A stretch of DNA of 64,000 nt from Mucilaginibacter pankratovii (GTDB lineage Bacteria > Bacteroidota > Bacteroidia > Sphingobacteriales > Sphingobacteriaceae): the NCBI RefSeq assembly GCF_014773265.1, contig NZ_JACWMY010000009.1, positions 1-64,000 of the forward strand, written 5' to 3'. The first letter of the stretch is position 1, and every line of letters begins with the position of its first letter. A program made the translations under genes and the position numbers. The notes below the pieces were generated by a model, which searched no databases, had not been told where the DNA came from, and saw nothing but the letters and a program-made list of their open reading frames with translations. Below are positions 16,853 to 25,567 of this stretch, piece by piece.

Positions 16853-17863
16853 TTATCCTAACACATGTATCAGTACAAAAACAAGCCCGGCAATTAAAGC
16901 AGAGATAGGTATGGTAATTATCCACGCCCAAACCAGGTTAATGGTAACGCCCCAGCGCACCGCGGATACCCGTTTGGTTAAGCCTACGCCTATAATTGAA
17001 CCTGTAATAGTGTGTGTAGTTGATACGGGTATGCCAAAACGTTCGGTAATAAACAAGGTAACAGCGCCGGCCGTCTCGGCAGAAACGCCTTCAAGCGGCG
17101 TTATTTTGGTGATCTTAGATCCCATTGTTTTTACAATTTTCCAACCACCGCTCATGGTACCTAATGATATGGCCGAATAACAGGCCAGTGGGATCCACTC
17201 CGGCATTGGTGCGCCGCTGTTTATCACCTTTGATGCAATCAGCGCTACATATAAAATGCCCATTACTTTCTGCGCGTCGTTGGTGCCGTGTGCAAAGCTC
17301 AAAGCGGCAGCAGAAACTAACTGCAGCCTTTTAAACCAACGCTCGGCAACTGCCGGCCTGGCCTTTTTGCAAATATGTAATATGAGTATAGTTATAAAAT
17401 AGGCAATAATTAAACCGATGAAAGGTGCCAGTACGATGTACGCAACAATGGTTAGTATATAATGCGCGTTTACGGCACTTAATGCCGGTGCGCCAAGGTA
17501 TAAGGCATTGGTGATACCCGCACCTGCAAAACCGCCGATAAGTGTGTGCGAAGAACTTGAAGGGATACCAAACCACCAGGTAATTAAATTCCAGGTGATG
17601 GCGGCCAAAAGCCCGGCTAATATTACGTGCAGGGTAATGTATTGCTCCACAACAATTTTGGCAATGGTATTGGCAACTTTATGATCTTTTATAAAAAAGT
17701 AAGCGGCAAAGTTAAATACCGCAGCAAGCAATACCGCCTGGAAAGGCGTTAACACTTTTGTAGAAACTATAGTAGCTATAGAGTTGGCCGCATCGTGGAA
17801 GCCGTTGGTATAATCAAATATGAGTGCCAGGGCAACTACAGCAACTAATAAGGTGGTAACCAT
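16853..17863 (-). CDS. pit: Low-affinity inorganic phosphate transporter (Pit family)
   Basis: 336 residues with about ten membrane segments. The two inverted PiT signatures are seen: FDYTNGFHDAANSIATIVSTK near the N-terminus and FAHGTNDAQKVMGIL in the second half, plus the GIPSSSSHTLIGG and GIPVSTTHTITGSIIG loops. It is shorter than E. coli PitA (499) but normal for the compact bacterial type. It moves phosphate, likely as a metal complex, with protons or sodium. The PhoU-like gene lies 22 bases upstream on the same strand, a standard pair. Confidence 0.95.
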   Translation of the reverse strand: MVTTLLVAVVALALIFDYTNGFHDAANSIATIVSTKVLTPFQAVLLAAVFNFAAYFFIKDHKVANTIAKIVVEQYITLHVILAGLLAAITWNLITWWFGIPSSSSHTLIGGFAGAGITNALYLGAPALSAVNAHYILTIVAYIVLAPFIGLIIAYFITILILHICKKARPAVAERWFKRLQLVSAAALSFAHGTNDAQKVMGILYVALIASKVINSGAPMPEWIPLACYSAISLGTMSGGWKIVKTMGSKITKITPLEGVSAETAGAVTLFITERFGIPVSTTHTITGSIIGVGLTKRVSAVRWGVTINLVWAWIITIPISALIAGLVFVLIHVLG

Positions 17864-17885
17864 TTATTATAAAATAAGTATATGC

Positions 17886-18536
17886 TTAGGCGTTTTTAAC
17901 TAAAATCGATTCCATTACATTGGCGGCATCCTCACACATATCGGTAGCAGTTTCTAATGCGGCTAATATCTCTTTGTATTTTATTAAGCGGATGGCATCT
18001 GTTTCGTACAGGAACAGGTCGGCAACGGCGCGGTCGAAAACGTAATCGGCCTGGTTTTCTACACTGTTTATACGGATGCACGAATCGGCAATGGCACGTA
18101 CGTTGCGCAGATCTTTCAGCTCGCGTACGGCTTTCTCCAGATCGCCTGATGCCTGCAGGATAAGGTCTGATAACTTGCGGATGTGCTCGTTAAAGTCATC
18201 GATCTTGTAAAGACTCATGCGGTTAGCAGCGCCATGTATATAATCGGCAACATCATCAATAGCGGTAGCTAAAGCATGGATGTCCTCCCGGTCGAACGGG
18301 GTGATAAAGTTTTTGCCCAGTTCCAGGTATATCTGGTGGGTAAGCTCATCGCCTTTATTTTCCAGTTTATCTATCTGCCTGAACAATTCTTCCTGAGTAG
18401 ACGGGTTATTGCTGTTAACGGCCTCTACTAAAATAGTAGCCATGTTTACAACATTACTTGCAGCTTGCTCAAATAAAGGGAAGAAGGTTTTTTTGTCTTT
18501 AGGGACGAAGTACTGGAAAATACTGTTAAGTGACAT
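17886..18536 (-). CDS. DUF47 / PhoU-like Pit accessory protein
   Basis: 216 residues, all-helical. Features of the DUF47 family: FFPLFEQAASNVVNMATILVEAV at the start, LENKGDELTHQIY with E/D metal-binding residues, FITPFDREDIHALATAIDDVADYIHGAANRM in the centre, and a DMCEDAANVMESILVKNA ending. These proteins accompany Pit transporters and probably gate them. Same operon as pit. Confidence 0.92.
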   Translation of the reverse strand: MSLNSIFQYFVPKDKKTFFPLFEQAASNVVNMATILVEAVNSNNPSTQEELFRQIDKLENKGDELTHQIYLELGKNFITPFDREDIHALATAIDDVADYIHGAANRMSLYKIDDFNEHIRKLSDLILQASGDLEKAVRELKDLRNVRAIADSCIRINSVENQADYVFDRAVADLFLYETDAIRLIKYKEILAALETATDMCEDAANVMESILVKNA

Positions 18537-18583
18537 TTTTTAAATATTTGGTGTAAAGGTACGGTTGCAATGTTAAGTTAGTG

Positions 18584-19648
18584 TTAACTTTTCAACACTG
18601 GTATATTCGGGAATGGCAAAATTTGCTTGGTTTTTTGGAGGGTGAAACCAAAGGTTGAGCCCAGGCCTTCGGTACTGCGCACGTTAATGGTTTGCTGGTG
18701 TGCTTCTATAATATGCTTAACAATGGCCAGCCCCAGGCCCGAGCCGCCGATTTGCCTGGAACGGCTGGTATCGGTACGGAAAAAGCGCTCGAACAGGCGG
18801 GGAAGGAATTTTTCTTCGATGCCCATACCATCATCGGTAACCTCTACCAGCACCTGCTCGTGCAGGGTGAAGATACTTACCGAGGTTTCGCCACCTTCTT
18901 TACCATATTTAAAGGAGTTATCTATCAGGTTCACCAACACCTGTTTTATTTTCTCGCGGTCGGCGTTTACATAAATGCCGTCGTCATATTTCTGTTTGAA
19001 AGTAAGCTTGATATTGTGGTGCTTAGCTTTAAGTTCCAACAATTCAAACACATCTTTTATCAGGTCGTTAATTTTAAACTTGATATAATTGATAGGGATC
19101 TCGCCCGATTCCAGCTTGGAGATCTCATCCAGGTCTTTGATGAGGTAACTTAGGCGGTCTACATTTTTCGAGGCTTTTTCCAAAAAGTTGGCAGCGAGTT
19201 CTTTGTCCTCAAAATCGTCATCCTGCAGCGCCTCGATATACCCCTGTATGGCAAAAAGCGGGGTTTTAAATTCGTGGGAGATGTTGGAGAGAAAATCGCG
19301 GCGGAAACGCTCCTGTTTCTTCAGGTCGTCAACTTCTATCTTTTTAAGGCGTGCCCATTCTTTTACCTCTTCTTCCACATCTTTAATGGGGTTGGCGCTT
19401 ACGTGCTCGCCCAGGGCGTCGCGCAGGTCGCGGCCCAGTTTAAGGTTGTGGATGAGCTTGTAAATGAGTTTAATTTTTGAGTAGATGTATTTTTCTATCA
19501 AATAGTAAAATACGATGTAGCTGCTGATGAGGGTCACCAAAAAGGTGATCATCATATCGTACCACTTATGCTGAAAATAATAGTTTACTGCCGAAAGGCT
19601 GATTGCTACCGCCGCGGAGTTAATAAGCACCAATACACGCAAATTCAT
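18584..19648 (-). CDS. PhoR-like sensor histidine kinase
   Basis: 354 residues. Two N-terminal membrane segments at about 5-24 and 32-52 with almost no periplasmic loop, then a HAMP-like linker, the dimerisation domain with His125 in NISHEFKTPLFAIQGYIEALQ, and the ATPase domain (N box LVNLIDNSFKYGKEGG, G1 VTDDGMGIEEKFLPRLFERFF, G2 GGSGLGLAIVKHIIEAH). The lack of a sensor domain fits PhoR-type kinases that read transport status through partner proteins. It lies 48 bases upstream of the PhoU-like gene on the same strand; no response regulator is next to it. Confidence 0.85.
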   Translation of the reverse strand: MNLRVLVLINSAAVAISLSAVNYYFQHKWYDMMITFLVTLISSYIVFYYLIEKYIYSKIKLIYKLIHNLKLGRDLRDALGEHVSANPIKDVEEEVKEWARLKKIEVDDLKKQERFRRDFLSNISHEFKTPLFAIQGYIEALQDDDFEDKELAANFLEKASKNVDRLSYLIKDLDEISKLESGEIPINYIKFKINDLIKDVFELLELKAKHHNIKLTFKQKYDDGIYVNADREKIKQVLVNLIDNSFKYGKEGGETSVSIFTLHEQVLVEVTDDGMGIEEKFLPRLFERFFRTDTSRSRQIGGSGLGLAIVKHIIEAHQQTINVRSTEGLGSTFGFTLQKTKQILPFPNIPVLKS

Positions 19649-19732
19649 AGTGTAAAGTTACGCTTTGTATGTGATGATTTTGCAGCCTGCCCGGCTGTGC
19701 AGCGTTAAGTTATTGTTATGAATGATGGACAG

Positions 19733-20266
19733 TTACTTAGCGGTCTCCACTTCCACGTTAATGGTAGCTTCGTCTGCCAATGTCATGGTGCTGCCGCCGA
19801 TGCCGAAATCGGCGCGGCTAATTTTAAAGCTGCCTTTTAAATAGGCAATGGTTGCATTTGTGATGTAACTAAAAGGCACATCTATCACTTTGGTTTTATC
19901 TTTTATAGTGATATTGAACTTACCGATATAGTTGTCGGCGTTTTTGCGGGTGAACGATACCGATGACATGGTGATCTTTGGATATTTAACCACATCAAAA
20001 TAATTTTCATTTTTAATGTGGTTATCGCGCATATCGTTATCGGTGGTGATGGTGGTCATATCGGCAACAGCATCAATTTTGCTGGCAGCCAGTTTTGCCG
20101 GGTCGAACGCTACATTGGCCTGCATAACGCCAATTTTACCACCTGTATTGATGCCCAGGTTTTTTATTTTAAACGTAATAGACGATTTGCTAACGTTATT
20201 TTTTACCTGGCCGAACGCTGTAACACTGATTATTAAAAGGGCTATTGCTAAAAATGCTTTTCTCAT
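19733..20266 (-). CDS. YceI family periplasmic protein
   Basis: 177 residues with a signal peptide (about 1-19, MRKAFLAIALLIISVTAFG). The rest is a lipocalin-like beta barrel: VSKSSITFKIKNLGINTGGKIG, VDAVADMTTITTDNDMRDNHIKNENYFDV (the family's DxxxRDxHL/I motif), YPKITMSSVSF, and the IGGSTMTLADEATINVEVE ending. YceI proteins bind isoprenoid-type lipids; ligand here unknown. Stands alone between the kinase and the porin. Confidence 0.92.
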   Translation of the reverse strand: MRKAFLAIALLIISVTAFGQVKNNVSKSSITFKIKNLGINTGGKIGVMQANVAFDPAKLAASKIDAVADMTTITTDNDMRDNHIKNENYFDVVKYPKITMSSVSFTRKNADNYIGKFNITIKDKTKVIDVPFSYITNATIAYLKGSFKISRADFGIGGSTMTLADEATINVEVETAK

Positions 20267-20359
20267 ATGAGGATTCTATTCTTTCTTTATACGGACTTGA
20301 TTATCAGCCCTTAGTTTAATATCTGCAAAAATAAACGTTATAACAGCCAATTCTATTGC

Positions 20360-21673
20360 CTAAAACTCCACATGCGCCCTCAGCGAAAATACGTTTACCG
20401 GTCCGCGATCGTGGTTATAGGCAGGGTTTGCAATAAACTGGTAATCGGGGGTGAGCCAAAGTTTGCCCTGGTAAGCGTTAATTTTATAGTAAAGTTCGGC
20501 TATCAGTTCGGTAGCGTAGTTTAGCTTGCCATCGCCAATAATAAAGCCATAACCGCCTGCCGCCAGGTAATCGCGGTGTGGTTTGGATATACCGTTGCCT
20601 ACAAATGCCAACCCAAGCTCATCGTCTTTACGGTTCCAGCCGCCGCCTTTTAGTACGGCGCCTACGCTTACCGATCTGTCTATCTCCGTAAATGCCCAGG
20701 TCTCGGTTTTACCGTCGTTATAGCTTGCTTTTGCAAATACGCCGAAGTTATTGCTTAAGTACTGGTCGGCACTAATGCCGAAGCCAAACTTGTGTTTGCC
20801 GTAAACTAAATTGGTATCTACCTCGGGGTTAACCGGGTTTTTAGCCAGCGCCAGCCTGTAATCGCCCATTTTGCCGTTATTGCGGAAACCAAGGAGCCTT
20901 AATGTACCCTTACGCCCGTTAAGTGTATAGCGCTTTTCGTATTCGAGGGACTGGGTGTTGGCGTGGGCTAAACGTTCATCCCAGATAGCACCGTTGGCGG
21001 ATGTGGTTGTCATGGTGAAGGCAAAGCGTAGCGCCCAGGTTGGCTGGCCCAGTTCGGCCATGGCGCCCATTACATATCCGCGGGTATTGGCGGGGTAATC
21101 CCAGGCACCGTTATCCATCAGGCTCCAGTTCATAAACTGCGAGCGCGCATCGTGGCTAAATTCGTTTCCGTCGAAAAAATCGGCCATGCCAAATTTGCCA
21201 ATGGTAAAGTTAAGGTATCGTTTGCTCCTCAGCCCGGCTAATTGGTTCACATCGTCGGCAAGGGTATCCTTTTCGGTGCCCCATTCAAAATTCTGCGAGA
21301 AATACAGTCGTGCTATATAAATTTTAGGCTCGGCACCGCCAACCCTAAATGTTTCGCCGTTGGGGAAACCGGCTACGCCAAGCGTTTTACTCAATCCCGA
21401 TCCGCCCGACATCTCGGGGTTAAAGTAAGCCGAAGCGCCTTTCCATAACCGTGCGCCGCCAAAAAAAGTGGTGGTTAGCGATGTTTGCGTTTCTTTAACG
21501 GTAGAGAGGCTGTTATCGCCGGTATAAGGCGCGTTGAAACCCAGTTTAGACTGGGTGATAACCGTTTGTTGGAAATGGAAATTAAACCGCTGTTGTTTAA
21601 GGGTATCCTGCGCGAGGCCGGCTTTGCAAACAAATAGCGATGCTACAAAAAGAATAAGGGGGGCTTTATTCAT
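20360..21673 (-). CDS. Carbohydrate porin (OprB-like) of the outer membrane
   Basis: 437 residues with a signal peptide ending near AGLAQ (residue 21). Features of Bacteroidota carbohydrate porins: FNFHFQQTVITQ at the start, NPEMSGGSGLSKTLGVAGFPNGE, IGKFGMADFFDGNEFSHDARSQFMNW, AWDYPANTRGYVMGAMAEL, and a final strand ending in VFSLRAHVEF with C-terminal Phe, as needed for outer-membrane insertion. It probably lets sugars diffuse in; the substrate is not readable. Confidence 0.85.
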   Translation of the reverse strand: MNKAPLILFVASLFVCKAGLAQDTLKQQRFNFHFQQTVITQSKLGFNAPYTGDNSLSTVKETQTSLTTTFFGGARLWKGASAYFNPEMSGGSGLSKTLGVAGFPNGETFRVGGAEPKIYIARLYFSQNFEWGTEKDTLADDVNQLAGLRSKRYLNFTIGKFGMADFFDGNEFSHDARSQFMNWSLMDNGAWDYPANTRGYVMGAMAELGQPTWALRFAFTMTTTSANGAIWDERLAHANTQSLEYEKRYTLNGRKGTLRLLGFRNNGKMGDYRLALAKNPVNPEVDTNLVYGKHKFGFGISADQYLSNNFGVFAKASYNDGKTETWAFTEIDRSVSVGAVLKGGGWNRKDDELGLAFVGNGISKPHRDYLAAGGYGFIIGDGKLNYATELIAELYYKINAYQGKLWLTPDYQFIANPAYNHDRGPVNVFSLRAHVEF

Positions 21674-21696
21674 AACGATATAATAAAAATAGTTGA

Positions 21697-22341
21697 TTAC
21701 TGTACTTCGGTGTAAAACTGCTGCAGATAGCTTTCCATAAAATCGTGGCGTTGTTGGGCCATTTGTTTACCGGTTGCTGTGTTCATTTTATCTTTTAGGA
21801 GTAAAAGCTTTTCGTAAAAGTGATTGATGGTTGGGGCGGTAGTATTTTTGTACTCGGCCTTGCTCATTTTAAGATTGGGCTTTACTTCGGGGTTGTATAT
21901 TTCGCGGCCTTTGAAACCACCGTAGGTAAATGCGCGTGCAATACCAATAGCGCCGATTGCATCCAGCCTGTCGGCATCCTGTACCACGGCAAGTTCGGGC
22001 GAATGAAAGGTAGCTTTATCAAAGCTTGACTTGAACGACATGTGCCTGATGATCTGCTGTACATGCTCCACCACGGCGGAATCTACATTAATACTGTTCA
22101 AAAAATCGCCGGCGGTTTTCGGGCCTATCTCTTCATCGCCGTTGTGGAATTTACTATCGGCAATATCATGCAGCAGGGCGGCAAGTTCAACTATCAGGAA
22201 GTCGGCTTTTTCGGTTTGAGCGATGCGTTTAGCGTTTGTGTGTACGCGCTGTATGTGCCACCAGTCGTGGCCACCTTCGGCGTTTTTCAGGGTATCCTGT
22301 ACAAAAACGGTGGTTCGGGCTATTATATCTGCTGCGCTCAT
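21697..22341 (-). CDS. HD-domain phosphohydrolase
   Basis: 214 residues. Metal-binding HD motif: His in HDWWHIQRVHTNA, the HD pair in AALLHDIADSKFH, and the distal Asp in VVQDADRLDAIGAIGIARAF. Similar to YedJ/uncharacterised HD hydrolases that act on nucleotides or other phosphates. Single domain, cytoplasmic. 23 bases from the porin start, so possibly a separate unit. Confidence 0.9.
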   Translation of the reverse strand: MSAADIIARTTVFVQDTLKNAEGGHDWWHIQRVHTNAKRIAQTEKADFLIVELAALLHDIADSKFHNGDEEIGPKTAGDFLNSINVDSAVVEHVQQIIRHMSFKSSFDKATFHSPELAVVQDADRLDAIGAIGIARAFTYGGFKGREIYNPEVKPNLKMSKAEYKNTTAPTINHFYEKLLLLKDKMNTATGKQMAQQRHDFMESYLQQFYTEVQ

Positions 22342-22399
22342 CTTTTACAATTTGCTGCAAATATATTTATCCGGAATAAGATTGGCTTATAAAAAGAAA

Positions 22400-22639
22400 T
22401 TATGCGGCTTCCGCTTTTTCGGTTTTGATAAGGTCCATTAGCTCGGTCTCTAAAACTTCGGCTATCTGGAACAGGCGCTCGAGTGTTATCTTGGTGTAAC
22501 CCAGCTCTATTTTACTGTATGCGTTTTGCGAGATATTAAGCTTTGCGGCCAAATATTCCTGCGTGTAATTTAATTCTTCGCGCTTATTGCGGATGTTGGC
22601 CGCTACCGCTTTTACTTTAAAATTTAATAGGTTCTTCAT
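22400..22639 (-). CDS. Small XRE-type helix-turn-helix regulator
   Basis: 79 residues from ATG 22639 (a GTG two codons upstream is possible). HTH_3 domain at about 12-68: VAANIRNKREELNYTQEYLAAKLNISQNAYSKIELGYTKITLERLFQIAEVL. The C-terminal tail ELMDLIKTEKAEAA is short. Similar small regulators in Bacteroidota often control their own gene. No partner gene is adjacent. Confidence 0.88.
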   Translation of the reverse strand: MKNLLNFKVKAVAANIRNKREELNYTQEYLAAKLNISQNAYSKIELGYTKITLERLFQIAEVLETELMDLIKTEKAEAA

Positions 22640-22931
22640 CGTCACTTTTTACAGGGGGGATTAGTAATTAACATACAATTACGAGATTTTTTAACAGACG
22701 GATTTCAATTTATATGGTTTTGGTTAATTTTTTTTCAAAAAAGACATGGTATACAACAGCTGCTAAAAAAATCATGCCGAAAATTTTTGACAGAGAAGAG
22801 CGGATTAAAAGAAAAGTGCTGGAGCACAGATCTGTTTTGAGCTAAAAACACTGTCGAAAATTTACACGTTTTTGCATTTTTGCGCGAAAAAAGGGATGTT
22901 TTTACGCCTTTTCGGGAGGGTATAAAACCAC
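22640..22931. other. AT-rich gene-free stretch upstream of the HTH gene
   Basis: Contains poly-T and poly-A runs, and no open frame or tRNA that I can support. Probably holds the promoter of the HTH regulator. Confidence 0.4.
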
Positions 22932-22962
22932 AAAACTACCGGCTGAAGAGCGCGGTAGTTTT
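22932..22962. terminator. Bidirectional intrinsic terminator
   Basis: AAAACTACCG (22932-22941) pairs perfectly with CGGTAGTTTT (22953-22962) around an 11-base loop, with T runs on both strands. It ends transcripts of the minus-strand gene at 23009-23500 after the second hairpin listed next. Confidence 0.75.
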
Positions 22963-22973
22963 TATAGAAAATG

Positions 22974-23014
22974 CTGTAGACCAATTTGGGGTGAACCCCC
23001 AAATTGGTCTACAG
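22974..23014. other. Perfect 18-bp hairpin that includes a stop codon
   Basis: 22974-22991 (CTGTAGACCAATTTGGGG) and 22997-23014 are exact inverse complements with a five-base loop. The stop codon of the minus-strand gene (23009-23011) lies inside the right arm. No T run follows at once, so it may protect the 3' end or assist the terminator at 22932-22962. Confidence 0.75.
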
Positions 23015-23500
23015 ATCGTACTTGATCACCACGGTTGGCAATAAGGTTGCCGAGTTTAGCGGGATCTGGTCGTTAGATACGATAGGTTTGCGAGCGCTGT
23101 AAAAATCGTAAGCCGCTTTTTGTACTTCGGCTTCGCCGGATGAGGGGCTATTGTAACCGATAGAGAACGGGATGATAAAATCGTGGAATTTCTCCTTGTT
23201 GGGGATGATCCATTTTTTGGTTGATTTTTTCAACGCCTGTATCACCGGCATGGTGAGCAGGTAATCATCTGCGTAGTATATTACAATACGGGTTATGTTG
23301 CCGCTAATATCAGCCGTAAATTTAAAAACTGCCGTGCCGGTAGCTTTTTTCACTTTTATATCGTTGCCAATTTGCAGGCTATCTTTAAAAAAACGGGTCA
23401 TCACCGGGCTGCCCCCCTGGAAAGGGAACGCCAGATCGCCCTCCTGGGCTTTGCAATAAACGGATGATAATAGCAGGGCAATAATTAATAGCTTCTTCAT
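23009..23500 (-). CDS. Secreted protein with TonB C-terminal-like fold, function unknown
   Basis: 163 residues. Signal peptide at about 1-18 (MKKLLIIALLLSSVYCKA). The middle, GTAVFKFTADISGNITRIVIYYADDYLLTMPVIQALKKSTKKW, has the strand-helix pattern of the energy-transducing TonB C-terminal domain (signal transfer to a random partner protein in the periplasm is known for TonB only; this one lacks a membrane anchor). It begins where the methyltransferase gene ends (stop and start touch at 23500/23501), so the two minus-strand genes are likely co-transcribed. Confidence 0.7.
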   Translation of the reverse strand: MKKLLIIALLLSSVYCKAQEGDLAFPFQGGSPVMTRFFKDSLQIGNDIKVKKATGTAVFKFTADISGNITRIVIYYADDYLLTMPVIQALKKSTKKWIIPNKEKFHDFIIPFSIGYNSPSSGEAEVQKAAYDFYSARKPIVSNDQIPLNSATLLPTVVIKYDL

Positions 23501-24673
23501 TTAATCTACTTTAGGTTCGCGTTTGCTGCCTTCGTACAGTTCGTACTCAAACAGGCGGCAATCAAGTTTGCCGTTGTAAAACTCAATTTTGCGGCTCGGG
23601 CGCAGGCCAATTTTCTTAGCCAGGTCCGGGTTGCCGGTAAAAACGTAACCGCGGTAGCCGCCGCATTGTTTTTTAAGATAATCGCCAATGCGGGCGTAAG
23701 TTATTTCCAGTTTGGTGTGCACACCAAGGCGCTCGCCATACTCGGGGTTAAACATTACCACGCCCGGCTCGGCAGGTACTTCCGTATCCGCAAAATCACA
23801 AACGCTAAATTCTATTAAATGTTCTACGCCGGCAGTATTTGCATTTTTACGGGCGATATCTACCGCATCGTCAGAAATATCGGTAGCTATAATTTTAAAA
23901 TCTACGGCCTTTTTCGATTTATCCTTTAATTTACGGCGCTCCACAAAAAATACCTGCTCATCGTAACCCATCACATGCATAAAGCCATAGTTCATACGGA
24001 ACAGGCCGGGATGCTTATCGGTAGCCAATAAGGCAGCCTCGATAGCCAAAGTGCCCGAACCGCACATGGGGTTAATAAAGGTGCTCTTCATATCCCATTT
24101 GGTAGCAATGATGGTTGACGCCGCAAGGGCTTCCAGCATTGGGGCTTTGCCCGGTATTTTGCGGTAGCTGTGCTTGGCCAGGGTTTCGCCCGATGTATCT
24201 ATATAGATATCGGCCTTTTCATCCTGCCAGTACAGGCTGATAACGGTTTTATTAGCTTCGGCACCGCTGTTTGGGCGTATGCCTTTTTGTGCCTTTATCC
24301 TGTCTACAATGGCATCTTTTACCTTTACGTTGGCAAACAGCGGGGTAAGAATGTGCTCGTTATTTACGTTGGATGTTACCGAAAAATAGCCGGTAAAATC
24401 TATCAGCTTTTCCCATTCTATCTGCACCAGCTCATCGTAAAGCTGGTTGGGATTTTCGGCTGTAAAGCTTTTTAAAAGATATAGCACCTGGCTTGCGCAG
24501 CGCAGGTTAAGGTTAAGCGCAATGGTATCGGTAACGGTACCAACCAACTCAACGCCTGTTTGGAAAACACGGGTGGGCGTAAAGCCCAGTGCTTCAACTT
24601 CCTGCTGCAGGTAAGGCGAAAGCCTTTTGTTGCAGGTGATTATGATTTTACTCTCGGTGTGGAAAACTTGCAT
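23501..24673 (-). CDS. THUMP-domain RNA guanine-N2 methyltransferase (RlmL-like)
   Basis: 390 residues from ATG 24673; the longer frame to 25054 would run through the opposite DUF3127 gene and is rejected. N-terminal THUMP domain at about 45-160, then the methyltransferase domain with FINPMCGSGTLAIEAALLA (SAM-binding motif) and MFNPEYGERLG (the catalytic NPPYG motif with Glu in place of the second Pro). It corresponds to the N-terminal half of E. coli RlmKL (23S rRNA m2G2445). Position of the modified base is inferred. Confidence 0.88.
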   Translation of the reverse strand: MQVFHTESKIIITCNKRLSPYLQQEVEALGFTPTRVFQTGVELVGTVTDTIALNLNLRCASQVLYLLKSFTAENPNQLYDELVQIEWEKLIDFTGYFSVTSNVNNEHILTPLFANVKVKDAIVDRIKAQKGIRPNSGAEANKTVISLYWQDEKADIYIDTSGETLAKHSYRKIPGKAPMLEALAASTIIATKWDMKSTFINPMCGSGTLAIEAALLATDKHPGLFRMNYGFMHVMGYDEQVFFVERRKLKDKSKKAVDFKIIATDISDDAVDIARKNANTAGVEHLIEFSVCDFADTEVPAEPGVVMFNPEYGERLGVHTKLEITYARIGDYLKKQCGGYRGYVFTGNPDLAKKIGLRPSRKIEFYNGKLDCRLFEYELYEGSKREPKVD

Positions 24674-24755
24674 GATATATTTTGCGAATTTATGAATAAA
24701 TACCCCCGCTTTTAATTTCTTACTGCTAACTTTACATTTTAAATATTTCGGAACT

Positions 24756-25118
24756 ATGGAAATTAAAGGTAAAGTGTATGAAGTGTCTCCAACCACACAG
24801 GTTACGGAGTCGTTAAAAAAGAGAGAATTGATACTTGAATATATCGAGAACCCACAATATCCCGAATATTTGAAGTTTGAAGCTATACAAGATCGCACCG
24901 CGCTGATGGATGCCGTTAAGGTTGGCGATGATGTAGAAGTGTTCTTTAACCTGAAAGGCCGTAAATGGACCGATAAAATGGGTAAAGTGGTATACTTTAA
25001 CACCCTGCAACTTTGGAAAATTAACACCTTAGGCAGTGCCGGTGCTGCTGCCACGCCAGAATATGCAGCCCCTGCCGATATCAGCTCAAGCGCTGATGAC
25101 GACGATTTGCCTTTCTAA
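24756..25118 (+). CDS. DUF3127 protein (OB-fold-like)
   Basis: 120 residues. Typical DUF3127 pattern: MEIKGKVYEVSPTTQVTESLKKRELILEYIENPQYPEYLKFEAIQD, VKVGDDVEVFFNLKGRKW, VVYFNTLQLWKI, and an acidic SSB-like tail ending DDDDLPF. The tail strongly resembles the C-terminal acidic tip of single-stranded DNA-binding protein (DDDIPF), which recruits replication and repair partners. A role in DNA binding is therefore a fair inference but not shown for this family. Confidence 0.88.
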   Translation: MEIKGKVYEVSPTTQVTESLKKRELILEYIENPQYPEYLKFEAIQDRTALMDAVKVGDDVEVFFNLKGRKWTDKMGKVVYFNTLQLWKINTLGSAGAAATPEYAAPADISSSADDDDLPF

Positions 25119-25176
25119 GTGAGTGGTGAGTAGAAAATGGTGAGTGGTTATATAGCCGCTTAGCTATTTAAAATAT

Positions 25177-25219
25177 AAAAAAGAGGCTGTATCATGAAAT
25201 GCATGATCAGCCTCTTTTT
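25177..25219 (+). terminator. Intrinsic terminator with GAGGCTG stem, first copy
   Basis: AAAAAGAGGCTG pairs with CAGCCTCTTTTT and the inner ATCATG also pairs with GCATGAT. It follows the DUF3127 gene. A closely similar hairpin lies at 31290-31336. Confidence 0.8.
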
Positions 25220-25567
25220 CGTTTAAAACTATTCAGATCGTGGTGAAATTTGTGTACTGGGTGAATTTTGGGCGCCTTGCACTTGTAAATTAGTTAAAAG
25301 CGGTTGTTTGATGACTGCGAATGCACTTTCGGAGCTACTTTTGGTGTTAATTTAGGCATTTAGACGGGGCCTATTTTTTGTTTTGCCACACAAACAGTTC
25401 AAAGTATGCCATTAAGGGTGAAAAATTTTACGTTTTAAAGGACATTTGCTGTTTTACGATGGTATAGCCAGCCAATTGGGGTAGTTTGGTATGAGACTTG
25501 CGATTAAACAAGTCTTTACTATCAAATTACCAAGTGGCAGTTCATTATTGCCGGGATATACTACTGC
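25220..25567. other. Leader region of the T9SS gene
   Basis: About 350 bases with no supported gene. It lies between a terminator and the large secreted protein and should carry its promoter; I do not see a clear Bacteroidota -33/-7 pair. Confidence 0.4.

Noticed and set aside
16818..16931. Longer start of the DUF4197 gene
   Set aside because: It overlaps the pit gene and hides the lipoprotein signal.
25010..25054. Longer start of the THUMP methyltransferase (to 25054)
   Set aside because: It would overlap the whole DUF3127 gene on the other strand and the extra N-terminus has no family match.
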